DNA of 64,000 nucleotides from Plumapathes pennacea (GCA_964036295.1 OZ038465.1:20580331-20644330), one strand, 5' to 3'; numbered from the stretch's first letter, positions 47,206 through 61,916 are shown. Notes: generated from the letters alone by a model not told the origin. Numbers and translations: made by a program.

Positions 47206-50200
47206 TTTACCGATAATCTACTTATTCTGCATATTTCAGAATTTTGCGATATTGTGAATGAAATAAACTCTTAGCTGTGTTGCAATTTGTATTTTTACTT
47301 TTTGCCAGGCGTCTTTCAAGCAATGACCTGCGTGAAATACCACCACACGTTTTCACAAACCTGCTACAGTTGAATGTTTTGTAAGTATCCATTTTATGAA
47401 CAACTTCAGTCAGTCGAAACTTCTCCAACTAAAGCCTGATATTCTTTCTATGCGAACAGTCTTCCAGTCCTTTCTACGCAAAAACTATAAATTGTGGTTG
47501 TCAGTGAGGAGAAAATGAAATCAAGTTATCATGTCATATGTAAATTAATTCTTTTAATAAATTAAATGAGGACTTCTTAGACTAAACCTTTAGCTGTACA
47601 CTTTCCTTACAGGACAGTCTTGTGGGCATGGCGGGACACATATTAACACCGAGAAAATACAGTTTTTTGTAGTTCAGTGTAACGCTCGTTAAACCTCACG
47701 ACTTAGCCGACAAACTCAATACAAAAGGACTCGATACTCAACCATAAGTTATTTCAATACGTCTTCCAGTATAACCATGATTACGTTGCGCACACGAAGT
47801 GTGTCAGTTACCTCGAGTTTGATCGAGTAGTAGTAACGGCGACGAACGCTGACCAGCGGAAGTGACGTCAAGTAACGCATTTTCGCTGTGTTTAGTCTAC
47901 TAAACCACGTAAAAATAAACGGATTCGGTGAATAGTGGGCTGAAACTATACAGTGGACATTTGCGTTTGAATAATAATAATATTGATTTATATTGCGTAA
48001 ATTCATAAATATGATCAAATGCTCATAACAGTATGAACTGAACAGTAGAACTATTGTAGTCTAAAAGAAGTCTAAAACAAGCTAGCAACTATGTTAGAAA
48101 TGTTTCAAATATATATGCATTCATATCTCCTCCTTCCCCAATAACCCCCTGTACCTAACATAAAATCGTTAAAATCAGCTACTCTTATTGTAACTAAAGC
48201 ATTCTCTAAAACGCCACTTTAAAAGGACAGTATTTCAAAAGCCGTTTAAGACTATCTACTGTCGCTGCAGTTCCGACAGTTGCAAAACCTCCCAAGACGT
48301 TAAGCCTATTAACGCCCTGCGAGCTTAAAAAAGGATTTTTTTTTCGTTTTTTTTGTGGATCGAGGATCAGCACACGGTAATTCATATTATCACGTGATAT
48401 GCGATGACGTAGTTGACTTCGCAAAACAACTCGAGATGTGGCCAGTGAATTGCTAGTTATACTTGTGTGTAAAAGTTAACTGCATCCCATCCAAACTCAA
48501 CACCATTGGGCTCTGTGGAACATGCACGGATAAACTGGATTTTAGGGAAAGATTTTGGCTTGCGTTCTTAAATTCAGAAGAAACAGGCCGAAAACGAAAA
48601 CCAAAGCTACGATGAGCTTTAGCCGCAAAACAATGGCGATTTATGCTTTACTCTGTACATGACATCTGTTGCCTCATATTCTTCTGCTTATCGTATATTG
48701 CCTGTTGAAATGTTTCTTTCATTCGATCATGTAGCCTTTGTTTCGCAATGGTCATTGTATACCAGAAATGAAAAATACACTGAAATAGTCCTGAGCATTG
48801 AGTTTGCAGTCACAAATGGATTGAACACACTGTGAACAAAACCGCAATAATATTGTAAACATGCCTCGTGTTACATTCCCCGCTTTTAATTTTATATTTG
48901 TTACAGAGCACGAATACTCGAAAGCCTGATAGAACAAACGTATTCAGTTAATAAAAGAAAACACATAAGTATTGAAGCGAAGGCTGGATTAATCGTGCAA
49001 GGTGTCAAAAGCCAAGTTCTCTATACTGTGTGATATTTTTCTGGTGAGAAACTGGAAGTCTCTCTTGGGAGTTCCACTCTTGTGCCTACTTTCCACTTTA
49101 GTTCTGGTCTCGACGCAACTCACGCCGCGAGCTCACTGGCAACGCCAGTCTAGTTATCTTACAGTATGTAATGCCGTTGTATCTGAATGACGCTTGGTTA
49201 TCTCTTTATCAAACTCACACACAGGTACCTCAACCACAACCGGATCTCCAATTCATTCTTTTTGCCTGGGACTCTAACAACTCTGTAAGTTCACGTTGGG
49301 TAGCAGCTGCAGTTAAGCTTCCATTGACCGACTTGGTCACTAGCGAGCTGGAATAACACCCTTTGTTCGAAGTGAGGTAAAATATGCGATTATGTGAGGT
49401 GATATGGTAGATATCGTGTAAACGTGGTCGATAGGCCTATCAATAAGACATTTAAAAGGTGTCAAAACTAAAAAAAATCTCAGCTCTCACTTATTACATG
49501 CTTGTGAAGTTTGATTTTAATTATTTAGAGTCAGCTGTTAAACTAACAAACGGGTCGGTTCAAACGTAGAGCATTGACTATATCTTTATTTTTATTTGGT
49601 AATTAAGAGAGCCACTTTCGGACACTGTACTTCTAATTGGTCGGACGTGTTTTTGCTCGCCTCACTGATTGGCTCTGTGGTTGCTTTGGTTTTGGTTTTC
49701 GACAGTCATCCGAAAACGGTTTTTAAGTTTGTTTGCATATTTTTGTCTCTGATAGATATGCGCGGAACAATTCGTGGGCACCACTCTTACCTCAAGGGAT
49801 GTTTGCTGGACTTAAAAGACTCGGCATGCTGTAAGTTCGCAGTCCTTGAAACATTGGAGATGAGGAGTCGTTGCTCCTATGACATACCTGACCTGGAGTG
49901 TCGTGATTTTGAATGTGATCAAACATAATTTTTCACTGCAGTAGTTGAGAAATACACTTGGGTTTTATAATATTATTGTTCAATCTCAGTGACGGATCAG
50001 GACGAAAATCTGATCGGTTCCCATGTGTGAGTCGAGCTTACACAATGATCGCCCGTAAAATGTGGCTGTACACAGTGTACAGAACGAAGAATGGCTAAAC
50101 TGGTCCGACCGGTTTCCGTAAACCGGTGCAAACCGGTTTGGATCCGCGCACGAATCTCTATTTGTTTTTTACTTACTAGATTTCTGTTGTCTCCCTATCT

Positions 50201-53200
50201 CTTCAGAGACATATCTCGCAATGACTTGTCGAGGCTAGATCCAAGCACATTTAAAGGACTCGACGAACTCCAAACTATGTAAGTATAGGAATCAGGAGCT
50301 AATCACAAAGGCGCGTGTTTCACTATCGGTCCGTTGCAGCGGTTATTCACAAAAAATAATAACAGCAATTTAGTGCTGCTTTTTGGAAGAATGCTGCAGG
50401 CGGATTTGTGCAAATCCGCAACTATGATTTTATCAAATTTCCCAGCCAATGAGAAGCGACTCTTCACAGCATAGTTTTTTTGCGATATTTTTTTTGGCTT
50501 TTAACGTCCTTTCGGTCGAGATAATATACAGAAGATTTCAATTGCGATTAGTTTTGCCGTTTAGCCATCAGAGTTATTACATGACGCTAAAGATATGAAA
50601 TGTGTGTCGAACTGAGTAATTTTATATTTTTTTATTCTCATTTGGATTTGGCGTTTTAGTTTACTTTTCTTTCTTTCTTTCTTTCATTCTTTTGTCCTTT
50701 TCTTGTGGTTTAATGTAGTGACGCATCTTTCAACGAGTTCTCAAGTCTGGAACCAAATACATTTAAGGGACTCAGAAACCTCGCTCAACTGTAAGTGGTT
50801 ACAGAAGTGGAGAGGTTCCATTGAAAACATGGTGTTCAGTCAGCCCCCGTCCACACGTATCCGTTTTCCTACGAAAACGTTTCTTGCGGATTGGCTTTCC
50901 GTCCACACGTATCCGGTGAATACGGTCACAAAAACGGAAACTTTTGAAAACGCTCTCCAGAGTGGAAACTTTTGAATAAGAAGTTTATCCGTATAATACG
51001 CGTGGACAGGTGAAAACGCAAACATTTCAAAGCGCCCGCCAGATTCGTTTTCTTGTGAACGGATAATTTTACTGAAAATGCAAACTTTTGAAAACGATGT
51101 CGTGTGGACGCAATGCTTTTATTCCGTTTTCAGTGAAACGAAAACGTAAACTTTTGAAAACCCACCCGTGTGTTGAGCCTGCATGTCGATTGACAGGCAA
51201 ACGAAAGATGACGTGGAACTTGCCTTTTGAAGAAGACGCCATGTCCATGGAGACAACCGCAACAAGCTAGTTACTTTGTTAATTGTGAACTTCCAGCTGT
51301 GTAATAGCTCCAGTGCGCATCTCTTTATCACTCTATTGTTCTTGTTATAATACTGACAAATGTAGTACTGAGTAACGTTTAAATTGTGTGAAAAATACGT
51401 CTTCTTTTTGTTTAGGGACCTGTCACACAACAGAATATTGCGCCTTGAAAACGGAATCTTCGATGAGCTCAATAATCTCAAAGAATTGTAAGTTTAAAAT
51501 TTCTTCTGATCGTTTATTTCTTTCCCGCGGATGAGTCAACTACACTACGACGAAATCCAACCTCATGATGAGCGCATTGCAAATTCAAGAGTTCAAATGC
51601 CCGGGTTAGCCTGGTTCATTAGAGCAAAACTAATTCTCAGCCAATGCCTATGGCAAAGTCAAGCATATTACCCAAGTTGTGCTCAGGAGACGTTAGTAGA
51701 GAAAGTGATGAGAACTAGAACTGATCAAAGTATAATTACTATTATTATATAGACACGAGTGTTTTACTGGAAAATATACCGTGCGTAAAATCCATGCGAA
51801 ACTACATCCGGGACCCGAGTGGCGTATTTTCCATATCCTCACTAGTGAGGATATCGTTGGCATCAGTTCCCGCTTGTTTGTGCAATTTCTCGTAAAACAC
51901 TCGTGTCTAACATAATAAAAAGAAAATTACACGGCGGCGCGAAGATATGAATTTTATTTTCGAGTGGTAAAAACAATGTTTTACGAACGAGCGCTTCGCA
52001 TTGACAAATTTTAAGTAATCTAAAAGTCTTGATTTTCTTAATGTGCCTAATAACTAAAACGGTTATATTATTTTTGTTATTTTATGTATGAACTCCCGAC
52101 AAAGCGCCATCAAAGGCTGACATTTTGCCGGTTTTTTGAGCGCTGTTTGCAAGGCATTAATTGAACTTGGTTGGTTGCCTTTCAATTAATTTAAATCACG
52201 AAACGAGTCTGGCTGAGCGTCAAACAGTTTTGATGTATTGATTCATAATTCTAACCATATCTCTGCCCAGGGATCTTAGGTTCAATGGAATAACATGGAT
52301 AGCGAAAGGAGTGGTTCGCAATCTTACTCGACTAATAACTTTGTAAGTATTCACCATTTGACCAGTTTTCCTGCACTAGCAAAGCGTTATAAGTCTGTTC
52401 AGTGTTAAAACTTGAAAATGTTTATAGGTCCTCACTCTACTGGTGGAAAGTGTCTCTTTGTTTCCAACGTGGCATATACCACATTGTCATACCGTCTTTA
52501 CTTGTAATACAACCGGTGTGGGATGGTGTTAGCCTGATGTTTCTGTACAGTGCAATTTACAGATAGAGGAAGGAGGGGTTGAGGGGTGGGGGACGCTAAT
52601 TTTAAATTTTACGCTCAACTGAGGCGTTTAATCGACGCAGAGCGCTTTTTCGAGGAAAAACGGCAAATGAAAATACATTATTAAGGTATACTACACAATT
52701 CTGGCGTGTAAAATAATGTTTTATACTGTTATGGTTTTATTTTTTATTGGCTGCTTTCATTTTCCCTCTGCCCATTCATGCATACACACTTATGTACGTG
52801 AAAGCAATTCAATCATGCCATGTTAGGGGTGATAATTCAAAATTAACACTCAGCCATTACCAAAAATATGAAATCTTAAGAAATGCTTGAGCAAAGTTAT
52901 GCAATAGACTTGTTCCTAAAAATGTAAAGGCCAGTACCTCAACAAAGTACTTTAGACGGAAGCTCGACTCCTACATTACCCCACTCGGGAATAGTCACTA
53001 GAGATATTATTGTTTTATATACAGTCGAACCCCGCTATTTCGAAATCCTAAAAGGCATGAAAAGTAGTTCGAAATAGCGGGGTTTCGAAATAGTCAAGCT
53101 ACAGTCGAGCTAATCCAAGGGGTTTCGGCTTGACTTCGAAATAACGGAGACTTCGAATTAACCGAATTCGAAATAGCGGGGTTCGACTGTAAATTCAATT

Positions 53201-56200
53201 GTAATTTAAAAGTTTAAAAGTTAAAAGTTAAAAGTTTTAAAGTGCAATCTGTAACAATATTCATATGTAAGATATACGTTGTAATAATTTTAACATAATC
53301 TAATTAGCTCTTTTACTCCGTCTGTTTTCCAGGTTTTTGCGGGGCAATCGCTTGCAACTGTTGCCTGGTCTTAACGGTCTTCCTCCTCTAATAAAGCAGG
53401 TGTACGTATTACGTACTGTATTCATGACGTTTATTACGAGTACTGTACCTTACTCGTGAGAAAAAAGAAACATTAACAGAAATCGTTGGCCGGCTATTAA
53501 AGTGTGTCTTAAAATTCTATTTACTGTTTGCAAGTAGCAAGACGATGTATATTCCCACCCATTAATTAATTAGTACAGAGCTATTAGAAAGCTTGCCTGT
53601 TGAAAATTAGTTGGTGTATTAAGATAGTGTATGAAGACAGTGCAGTTTCTACTTCGTAATATCGAGTTGTGCAAAGTCCTACTCTATGGAAGGTACATTT
53701 TTACGGCTAATAGGGCTGATTTCCATATGTATCTAAGCAACTACTTTGTAACATTTATTTACTTTACGTTACCACAGGCAACTCAGTGACAATCAAATCG
53801 CTAACCTGAATGGCCTAGAGTCGGTTTCCAAAATCGCAGAACTGTAAGTGTATATACACATCCCATGTGTTTGATGTTGTAAACTGAGCTAATCAATGTC
53901 CTTCAGGAGTCTGGTACGGGTATCAGTTAAAGTCCGCCACAAACTAGCAATTTTTTTGTCAGAAAATCGGCTAGACAGCGTGGGGTAGCTCCCGACAAAT
54001 CTACGACGAAATTTTTTGCCATCCGTAGGATCTGGCGCTGCTAGATCTCAAAACACCTGGTTCTTTTTTCCTTACAGAGATCTTTCAAGAAATCGGATAA
54101 AAAGTTATTCTGCTAATATGTTCCGGAAAATGAGTGTATATTACCTTTTGTAAGTAACCTTTGTTGTCATATTATTTACCCAGTATACAAATTACTGGTG
54201 TGATACCAGCTCTTAAGAGAACTAGATTAACTTTTTTTAAATTACAATTATTACGATTAATTTTTGTTTAATAAGAAATTTACACATAACGTGGCAGTCT
54301 GGTTAAACTAGTTGTCTGGTTCCCTGAAGTAATTGGTCTGGATAAATTAATAAAACTACATAAGCCTGGCAAATGAATGGTAGTTAACGCAGATTGCCTC
54401 AAGGCAAAACTTGCAAAACCTGCCAAGCAGGTTCGCGAGTTATAAAGAAGGAGCTTTTTCACTATCGCTACGTATTTAGTGCGTTTCCCAGATATAGGTC
54501 TATGTAAGTCGAAAATGAGTGACTAGCGTCCTAATCCAAGTACCCAAACATCTCAAGTAAAAGGGCTCGACTGCTGTTTCGACCTCGCACTGTCTCAAAC
54601 TTTTATTGACTAAGTTTACAAAGCATATATAATATCATCAACTGGCGAACGTACACGATCAGTGAAGGAGGCATTGTTGCTACATATTTGAATAATCATA
54701 TTTAGTTACTGATAAACAAGCTACAAATAGAAAGCTGTTCCTTTTTTGTTGATAACCTTACAAAAAGAACATTCCTCCACTGAGTGTTCTTCTTTAAACT
54801 TTGATGTATTATTGTTTGCAGAGATCTGTCGCACAACGAGCTTCAAGATTTACCAGATGATGGCTTTGCAAATTGCACCGAGTTGTTACAGTTGTAAGCT
54901 ATCAACCTATATACCTACCAACCTATCTACCCTACCTCTACCAACCTATCTACCTGCCAACCAATCTAACCTACCTACCTACGGCGTACAGGTAGAACAT
55001 AGAGAACTGTTAGTATCTTATCTTTTATGTGAATAAATGTTATTTTATCAATCGGCCTGCCACCTGTATCTACCTGGCGAAAGACAGACGATGTTCACTG
55101 GTACAAAATTTGAAGTAATCAAGAGCTGAAGAAACCGTTTCAATGCCAGGACGCATTTCAGCCATTTCTATTTGGAATGAGAATCGAATAACATTTATGT
55201 TGCCGACTGAAAACAGTGAAAGTTTCACTTCAAATTAGAAAAAAAAAAGAAAAAAAAAATGCCCGCTCAGGGAACCAATCAGATTGCAGGATCGAGTACG
55301 TACGGACCGCTCACGCTCAGGAAACAAAATAGATGAACATACAAACCCTTTCGTAGGAGCAAATTTTAAAAAATAGACTGACATTACTATTTTTTTGCAG
55401 AATGCTTAATCACAACAACATCAGAAAAATTTCATCACGTACGTTTTTTGGTTTAAACTCCTTGCAACAAATGTAAGTCTGCACACTTGGAGCTGATTTT
55501 AGTCGATAAAATTGCAGTGTCAAAACGACTTGTTTGTTCCTCAGCTGCAATTTTGTTCAGTGTTCATTTGCGTGACTTCTTTCAAATTTTCATTTTATAA
55601 AACCTGTGACAAAACAGTTGCTGTTCTTCCTTTACAGAACATTATTTCACAACAAAATTGTGTCCATTTCAAAACTGGCTTTTCTTGGAATGCCACTGCA
55701 AGACTTGTAAGTAATACATACATTACTTGAATGAACAGCTAATACTTACTATAACGGGATTCTGCAAATTATTGTGAGCATTTACTAAGAACGCGGTTGC
55801 CGATCGTCCGGAACCACTCTATACTATACAAATAATGTGTATGATTTTGTAAAGCAGTTTATTTGTTTGTTCTCTACACTATTTTAGGTTACTTCATAAC
55901 AATAACATCAGCACAATCGAAGTGGATGCATTCCGGGGTCTTAACAAAACACTGCAGTCACTGTAAGTATAAGACAAAATATGTCTAATCTGCTGGTATT
56001 TTTTTTATCTCATTATAACATTTAACTGAAGATTAATCTTAATTTTATGTTATAAATGGATAAGTGAGTATAAAAGTAAGAGAGGTAATCCCCTCTATAA
56101 GTCTTACTTACGGTAATCCCTCCCAAAGCTATTTTTAGAAGGTACCTAGTCCCCCGCGGATATATGGTACCTCCCGCGTAACACCGAGAAACGCTAGAAC

Positions 56201-57068
56201 GCTTTTGGTCACTCGAAACACGTTGCGTGGAGGCTTCAAAAATGTACGGTGATGGGGTATGACTTTGTGTGTACATCCGAGGGTTAAGTAAATTCTTTGG
56301 TCATTTGGACCAGGGAACATATTTAGTTATAACTAAGATAATTGCTAATTCTCGAAAAAAAAATAAAATTCCTAAAACAAAACTGATTCCTGTAAGATAA
56401 TACCACATTCCAAGTAATTGTTGGTCTTTCATAAAACATCCGCAACTAAAATATTTCGCGCACATTTTATAAAGTAATTTCTTTGCTAATTTTCACAAAT
56501 TCTACAGGACCCTATTTAGCAACCCGTTCAGAAAACTACATGAACAGTTCTTTGATAACATGAGTCCCCAAGCAAATATGTAAGTCATCGTTGCATATCT
56601 GTTACTTATACTAACTTCTTATTAACCGAACGGGTCTTAGCGGTACGGACCGAGCCGTATAGCCTCATATATCCTATTTCAGTACCGACGCATTTCTCAC
56701 GAGTACTAGCATTCCATTGAATTAAATCTGCGCCATAAAGGCAGCTACTCCTACAGTATTTTTTACGTGTTACTGCCTGTCGTACATGTCCTTAACTATC
56801 GATAGTTCAGTTTTGCAACAAAGGTATCACTGACTAACAAAATTATCATTATTAATTTATTAGTTTAATGTTCAAAGTCATTCACTACTCAGTCCCCCCG
56901 TTGGTCGATTCTTTTCCTTCTTGATTCTGCTCTACTTTATCAGTTCACTGTTCTTTACGTCTATTCCAGAGCGATGACGTGTTCAAATCTACTACGTATA
57001 CCTATCATAAAGGAGTCTAACATCACCGTGTAAGTAAATTGATTTATGGATTGATGGATTGATTTATC

Positions 57069-57101
<33 letters not shown>

Positions 57102-57112
57102 GTTGGTTTATG

Positions 57113-57155
<43 letters not shown>

Positions 57156-60100
57156 CCATCCTCTGGCAACGAAAATGACAGGAACAATCTGTAAAAATCG
57201 GCAGCTGGTTTTATAGTTTCATCTCGAGCAAACAAACTAAGTCTGCTGATGCACATTTTTGGGCTAGTTGTAACTAATTTTATTCTTTGCCACCTGCTTT
57301 GGACCATTATTTATTTGAAAATCGGTCAGGGGCAGTGTGTTTGCCTCGCCTTAGACTGGGACCTAATAAAATATTTTCTCTTCGCACAGGAACAATTTTA
57401 TTACCCTAAATACGTCACGAAAGGGTGAAAATTGAATTCCCTCAGTGCCTGCAAGAATATTTAACACCGTAGTTCTTTGGCTCCCCGTGCTTGATGTTCC
57501 CTTCTAATAGTGGACAAGTAAACTCCGCTTAGACAAAGAGCAAAGCTCTAGAACTTCTTAGTTATTTCATATTCTGTTCACATTGCCCCACAAGCAGAGT
57601 TCACACCTAGATCTGAGCAGCTGACAAAACTATGTTTCACAAGTTTCATGTTCCTTTACTTTTGCTTAAAACTGCTTCGTAACACTATTACTAATAATAT
57701 TATACTTATGGTACTTCGATTTCCAGGAGATGTGCTCCTCTAGTGTCATTTTATTTGATTGTTGACGATTTCGGCTCTAAGTCCTATCTGGAGCAGCTGC
57801 TGGAATCTGGGTTCACGTGCCGAATATTTCACGGACAGTACCTTCATCAACACATTTGTACAATGTGTCAACCTGGCTACAGAGGAGATAAAGATGGACT
57901 TTCCAGGGACCACGGTACATGCAAGTCATGTCCTCCAGGTAAAATGGAGTTCTCGCAGAATAGTCAATAAGATGATCTGCTACCAATTCAAGGTAAACAG
58001 CTACAGTATAGCGTTTCTGTAAAGGTTTTCATGAAACCAAAAATAATTACAGTGCAAATCACAAAAGCTGTAAGAAAGTCACTTTCAACCAACCAGAAGC
58101 CAGAGAAACTCTAATTTCAATTGGTTTTACTTTTTGGTTTTATTTTAATTTCAAATTGTTTCACTTACTTATTTTAATTATGTGAGAAGATCTGATTGGA
58201 TAAGTATACTGCAAAACGTATTTGGAACAATTCATAAGCGTAGCAAACGTAATACCGTTGAGAGCGGTGTTATTATTTTGGATAAAGGTGGTTATACACT
58301 GGTCGATTTGCAACGATACGACGTTGCGCTGAAATCGTTCAGCTGTAACACCCCACTGCGAATTATTTTCGCGATGTTTGCAGTGCTGGGTTATTTCCTA
58401 ATTGTACACACTTTGTAGTAGTTAGCATTTACGAGAATTAGAAAATTAATCTATAATTTATAATATTTTTTTCTTTTTGTTATGATCCATTCAATTTCTT
58501 ATTCGCGGTTGTTTTGTATTGTTTAGTGTCCCTAAGTAGTAGTGGTGCTAAAGGATTTCTGACACGTTAATAAAGTTATTCAAACCCAAACTCAAATCTG
58601 GTTGGTCGAAAGTGTTTTCTTACATCCTTTGTGATTGACGCTGCAAAAAAAAAAAAAAAAGGAAAAAAGAAAAAAAAAGAAAAAAAGAGAGAATAAAAAA
58701 AAGATTTTGATTTAAATGTCATCGGAAAATCGCTCCAAAAACACTACTTATTTAATTTAATGCATTAATTTTGTAGGAGGTTTCTATCAAGACGAGCAAG
58801 GTCAGGTTCAGTGCAAAGTGTGCCAAAACGGAACATACGTGTCGCCTAAAAACCACCCTGGGTCCTCACAAACGGATTGCATGGCTTGCCCTCAAGGTGG
58901 GTTCTCAAATTAGGATTTTAGTAAATTTCGCCATTTGGTTTATTTTCAAAGATAGAATATTTACAGCTTAGCTTCCTCTCTGAATTCTCTTGTCCAGGAA
59001 CTATGTCAAATGAAAGTGCCGGCCACCGTGCATGCCGATGTCTTGCAAACTTTTATCGTTTTGCTCGTTTTGGGGAATGTAGCCCCTGTCCAAGCGAGGG
59101 AGCTATCTGTCAATCTGACAAAATTACTCTAGCTCCAAACTACTATTGGAAGTGGACAAACGAGTCACAAAAAAGACTCTTCAAGGCTTTTGTGAAAAAT
59201 CTTGACACAGCAGGATCACTGTATGAAAAACAATTCTCGACGTTTGATGGAAATTTGCCAATTGTGCACGACTGTCCCCGAAAACACTCGTGCCTTGGTG
59301 GGGTAGACTCCAGCTGCTCTGACGGCTACCAGGGACCACTTTGTGCCATTTGCAAGCAGAACTATTTCCTTCGTATGAACACTTGCGCTAAATGCCCGTC
59401 TACAGTCCGAGTTGTTCTCCAGATTGCTGGTGTTATCTTTGCATTCGTGTTGGTACTCCTTGCGGTGCTGTGGGGAGACTCCAAAAGAGCTGAACACAAC
59501 CGCACGTGGGCCGATTTGATTCTCTCTCGCTTCAAGATCATCGTCAGTTTCTACCAAGTGATGGCTGCCGTGTTTTCAGCACTTGCTCGCGTGCACTGGC
59601 CAGCGGCTGTATTGAAACTCGCAAGTTGGTTCAAGTACATCGAGGCAAACATTCTGGAATGGTCCCAGTTAAGCTGTATTGACAATCGTCTCCATTTCAA
59701 CGCCTCGCAACAATTCCTTCTGGTTGTATGCTGCAATGTTATTGTTATCGCTCTCATTTTCCTGTACATGTTGATAAAAATGTATCTTATCAAAAGAGAA
59801 GATTGCTCGTTTGAACGGAAGCTACGTGGAGTGTCAGCCGTAAAAAGATCCTGCTACCGCAGCATCTTTGTTTTCCTCTTTGCCACATACCCCACGACTT
59901 GTGTTAAGATCATCCAAATCCTGCCACCTTCCTGTCTCAAGCTTTGCTACTCAAAGGATGAACAGTTTTGCCAAACATTTCTAAGAAGTGATTTCTCTGT
60001 CCAATGCTTCACGCCAGAACATAACAGGTACTGGCACGCGGCCGCAGTCATGGTCTTGTATCCGGTCGGTTTTCCAATTTTGGTCCTGATTCTCCTGTGG

Positions 60101-61096
60101 AAATACTACTACAAACTACTCAAGGATGAAAAGGAACTCGGAATGAGAGACCAACCAAGGACGTGTATGGGTGACAGTCGTCACGTGATGCAGCAGTCTA
60201 ACGTGCACACGTGGAAGCAGCCTAATGTCCCAGATGCAACATTCTCGCTGAGTTTGTTCTACGAAAACTACAAGCCGCGGTTTTGGTTCTGGGAAGTGAC
60301 GGAGATGTACCGGAAGTTGTTCTTGATGTGTGGCCTCGTTTTCATTGGTTCCCACAGCCGCTCCCAGATTGGCATTGGCGTTCTGTTATCAGGGCTCTTC
60401 TCCATGCTGCACGCAGGATATCAACCAATAGCAGACGAGTCCGAGAACATGCTGCAGTCGGTCGCCCTCCTAGTGATCTTCTTTGACTTGAGCCTCGGTG
60501 TGATGTTGAAACCATCAGCAGATGCTGATCCAGTTGGTGTGAATCAACAATACGATTCTGCTGTAGTCAGCGTCCTCTTTGTGACCGTCAACTGCCTCGT
60601 TATTGGAATTGCTCTAGGTAAGTAATTTTAAAAACTCACCCGTAAAATGTGGTCGCTGTTATTTATTAAACTGTCGAGTTGGTGCAACACAGCCAAAAAG
60701 ATGCACTAAAGGCAAAGCAATCTAAGTCCTCGCTGTTTAGGAAAATTGTACAGTAATTTTCTTTAGCCCGTGTATTTTACAATTTGGGACGATTTGGCAA
60801 CGATGAAGGTCTGTAAAAAGTTCAGAATTCAGGTTTTAAGTGCGTAGCTACAACAGTATTTGATAATCGTGCTGAACTAAAGTGTAAAACGTGTTTTAAC
60901 ATGGAATTCATATAAATACAACAGTCAGACATCTAACAGATATCAATGTTATTAATTTCAGTTACTGCACACATGAACCATTTTTACTTTGTTCATCCTA
61001 GTGACAGCCATCAAGACCATCGCAAAGGTTTGCTCCAAGAAATCCTCAAGTGTTGTTGAATGTGACAATGTCGCGACAATAGGACAAGTAGATTGA
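44558..61096 (+). CDS. LRR / GCC2-GCC3 / multi-pass membrane receptor, copy B (complete)
   Basis: Complete gene, 24 coding exons, 3483 nt, about 1160 residues. Exons: 44558-44580 (ATG), 44777-44938, 45500-45571, 46526-46585, 47024-47095, 47309-47380, 49225-49284, 50207-50278, 50719-50790, 51416-51487, 52271-52342, 53333-53401, 53778-53843, 54078-54149, 54822-54893, 55401-55472, 55638-55706, 55888-55962, 56508-56579, 56970-57029, 57727-57938, 58777-58896, 58998-60617, 61002-61096. All phases join without a stop. I chose the ATG at 44558 because the open frame of exon 2 has no upstream ATG. Joining the 23-nt exon gives MEAAIQAK followed by a hydrophobic LVPLLLLAALFSV core, a good signal peptide. 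A CPADCRCEK LRR N-cap follows, then about 17 LRRs (residues ~62-458), cysteine-rich GCC2/GCC3 repeats (~479-690), about eight membrane segments (~726-1129) and a ~31-residue tail. Function is inferred from architecture; an innate-immune or adhesion receptor is plausible. Confidence 0.88.
45748..46140. mobile_element. Relative of the 13.85-kb hairpin element, in receptor B intron 3
   Basis: Shares GTGATTTCGAGTGCAATTTGGAATA, AAATTGCACGAGCGCCGCGCGAGTGCAA and the end AACTATTGTATGCATGTTATTA with the 13,848-14,306 element. It lies between the exons ending 45,571 and starting 46,526, without disturbing splice sites. Confidence 0.65.
46437..46506. repeat. TTA microsatellite in receptor B intron
   Basis: (TTA)n, about 70 bp, ending 20 bp before the acceptor of exon 46,526-46,585. 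Confidence 0.85.
47138..47208. repeat. (TAA)n/(TTA)n back-to-back microsatellite
   Basis: About 36 bp of TAA followed by about 33 bp of TTA, forming a perfect palindrome-like hairpin in the intron after exon 47,024-47,095. Confidence 0.85.
50846..51170. repeat. CCGTCCACACGTATCCG dispersed repeat (B)
   Basis: Counterpart of 2856-3180 in receptor B, almost identical. Confidence 0.5.
51752..52000. mobile_element. Dual-hairpin MITE (truncated copy) in receptor B intron
   Basis: Counterpart of the 3763-4010 copy, with the same truncation point after GCGCTTCGC, so the truncation predates the A/B split. Confidence 0.7.
53022..53189. mobile_element. pogo/Tigger-type MITE in receptor B intron
   Basis: Same element and position as the 5025-5192 copy in receptor A, with one or two base differences. 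TA target duplication and CAGTCGAACCCCGC ends are intact. Confidence 0.75.
57036..57155. repeat. GATT microsatellite (B)
   Basis: Counterpart of 9,086-9,213; differs in number and order of GATT, GGTT and TTTATGGATT blocks. Confidence 0.85.
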
Positions 61097-61663
61097 TGAT
61101 GTGCAACGAGGCGTCTGAAGCGTTTACAGCTAAACGTGTTCCTTACAAACCCGCAAGTCGACAGACGTTTTCGCGTATAATTGGGGAGAAAAAAAAAAAA
61201 AAAAAAAAAAACCTAGGCTCTCAAAAACCAGCGTATTGTTTTCCCAACAGTTTCATTGAAAATGTTATTGAAGTCATATTTTCTTTACTTCACGGACTAG
61301 TTCACCCTTTACCAACTAAATATGTATGCATGTAGATACGTATTTAATAATTATATACATATATATTTTATGCATGTACTTCTGGCTAATTGTATTTATT
61401 ATCTGTAATAGTGTACTGTATGGTATGTGCTCGTGTATTAGACCAATAATTTACGAATGGTGCAATAGCACATTTCTTTTGTAATTGTAGCACTTTCTCA
61501 TAGCACCTTGCATTTTGCATATTCTATTAACTTGCTACTTATATTTATGTATTATTTATTATTATTTCTCTGTTAATGTTATTCAAGTTGTCAGTTACAC
61601 TTTTATTACCTTATAATGATAACGACAATAAAGGCGATTATATATTGCAGTTGCAAGGTTTGC

Positions 61664-61916
61664 TACATTGGGGGTAGAAGCGGAATATTGAATATCGAGG
61701 TTGAAAACTGAGAAATATTGAATATTTGCCTGAAAAATATACTGAATACGGGATATTTTAATAAAGCGCATGACAAATAGAGAATAGGGAATATTCTAAA
61801 AAGAACAAGGAATATCCAAAAAAAAAAAAGTTAGTAAGGAATGGGAATATTTACCTCAGGAGAGCAGAGGAATACGGAATTTTCAGAGTAAAAATATTCC
61901 GCTTCTACCCCCGATG
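61664..61916. repeat. Inverted-repeat element with GGGGGTAGAAGCGGAATATT ends (B)
   Basis: Counterpart of 14,395-14,662, slightly shorter in its internal poly-A. Confidence 0.6.
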
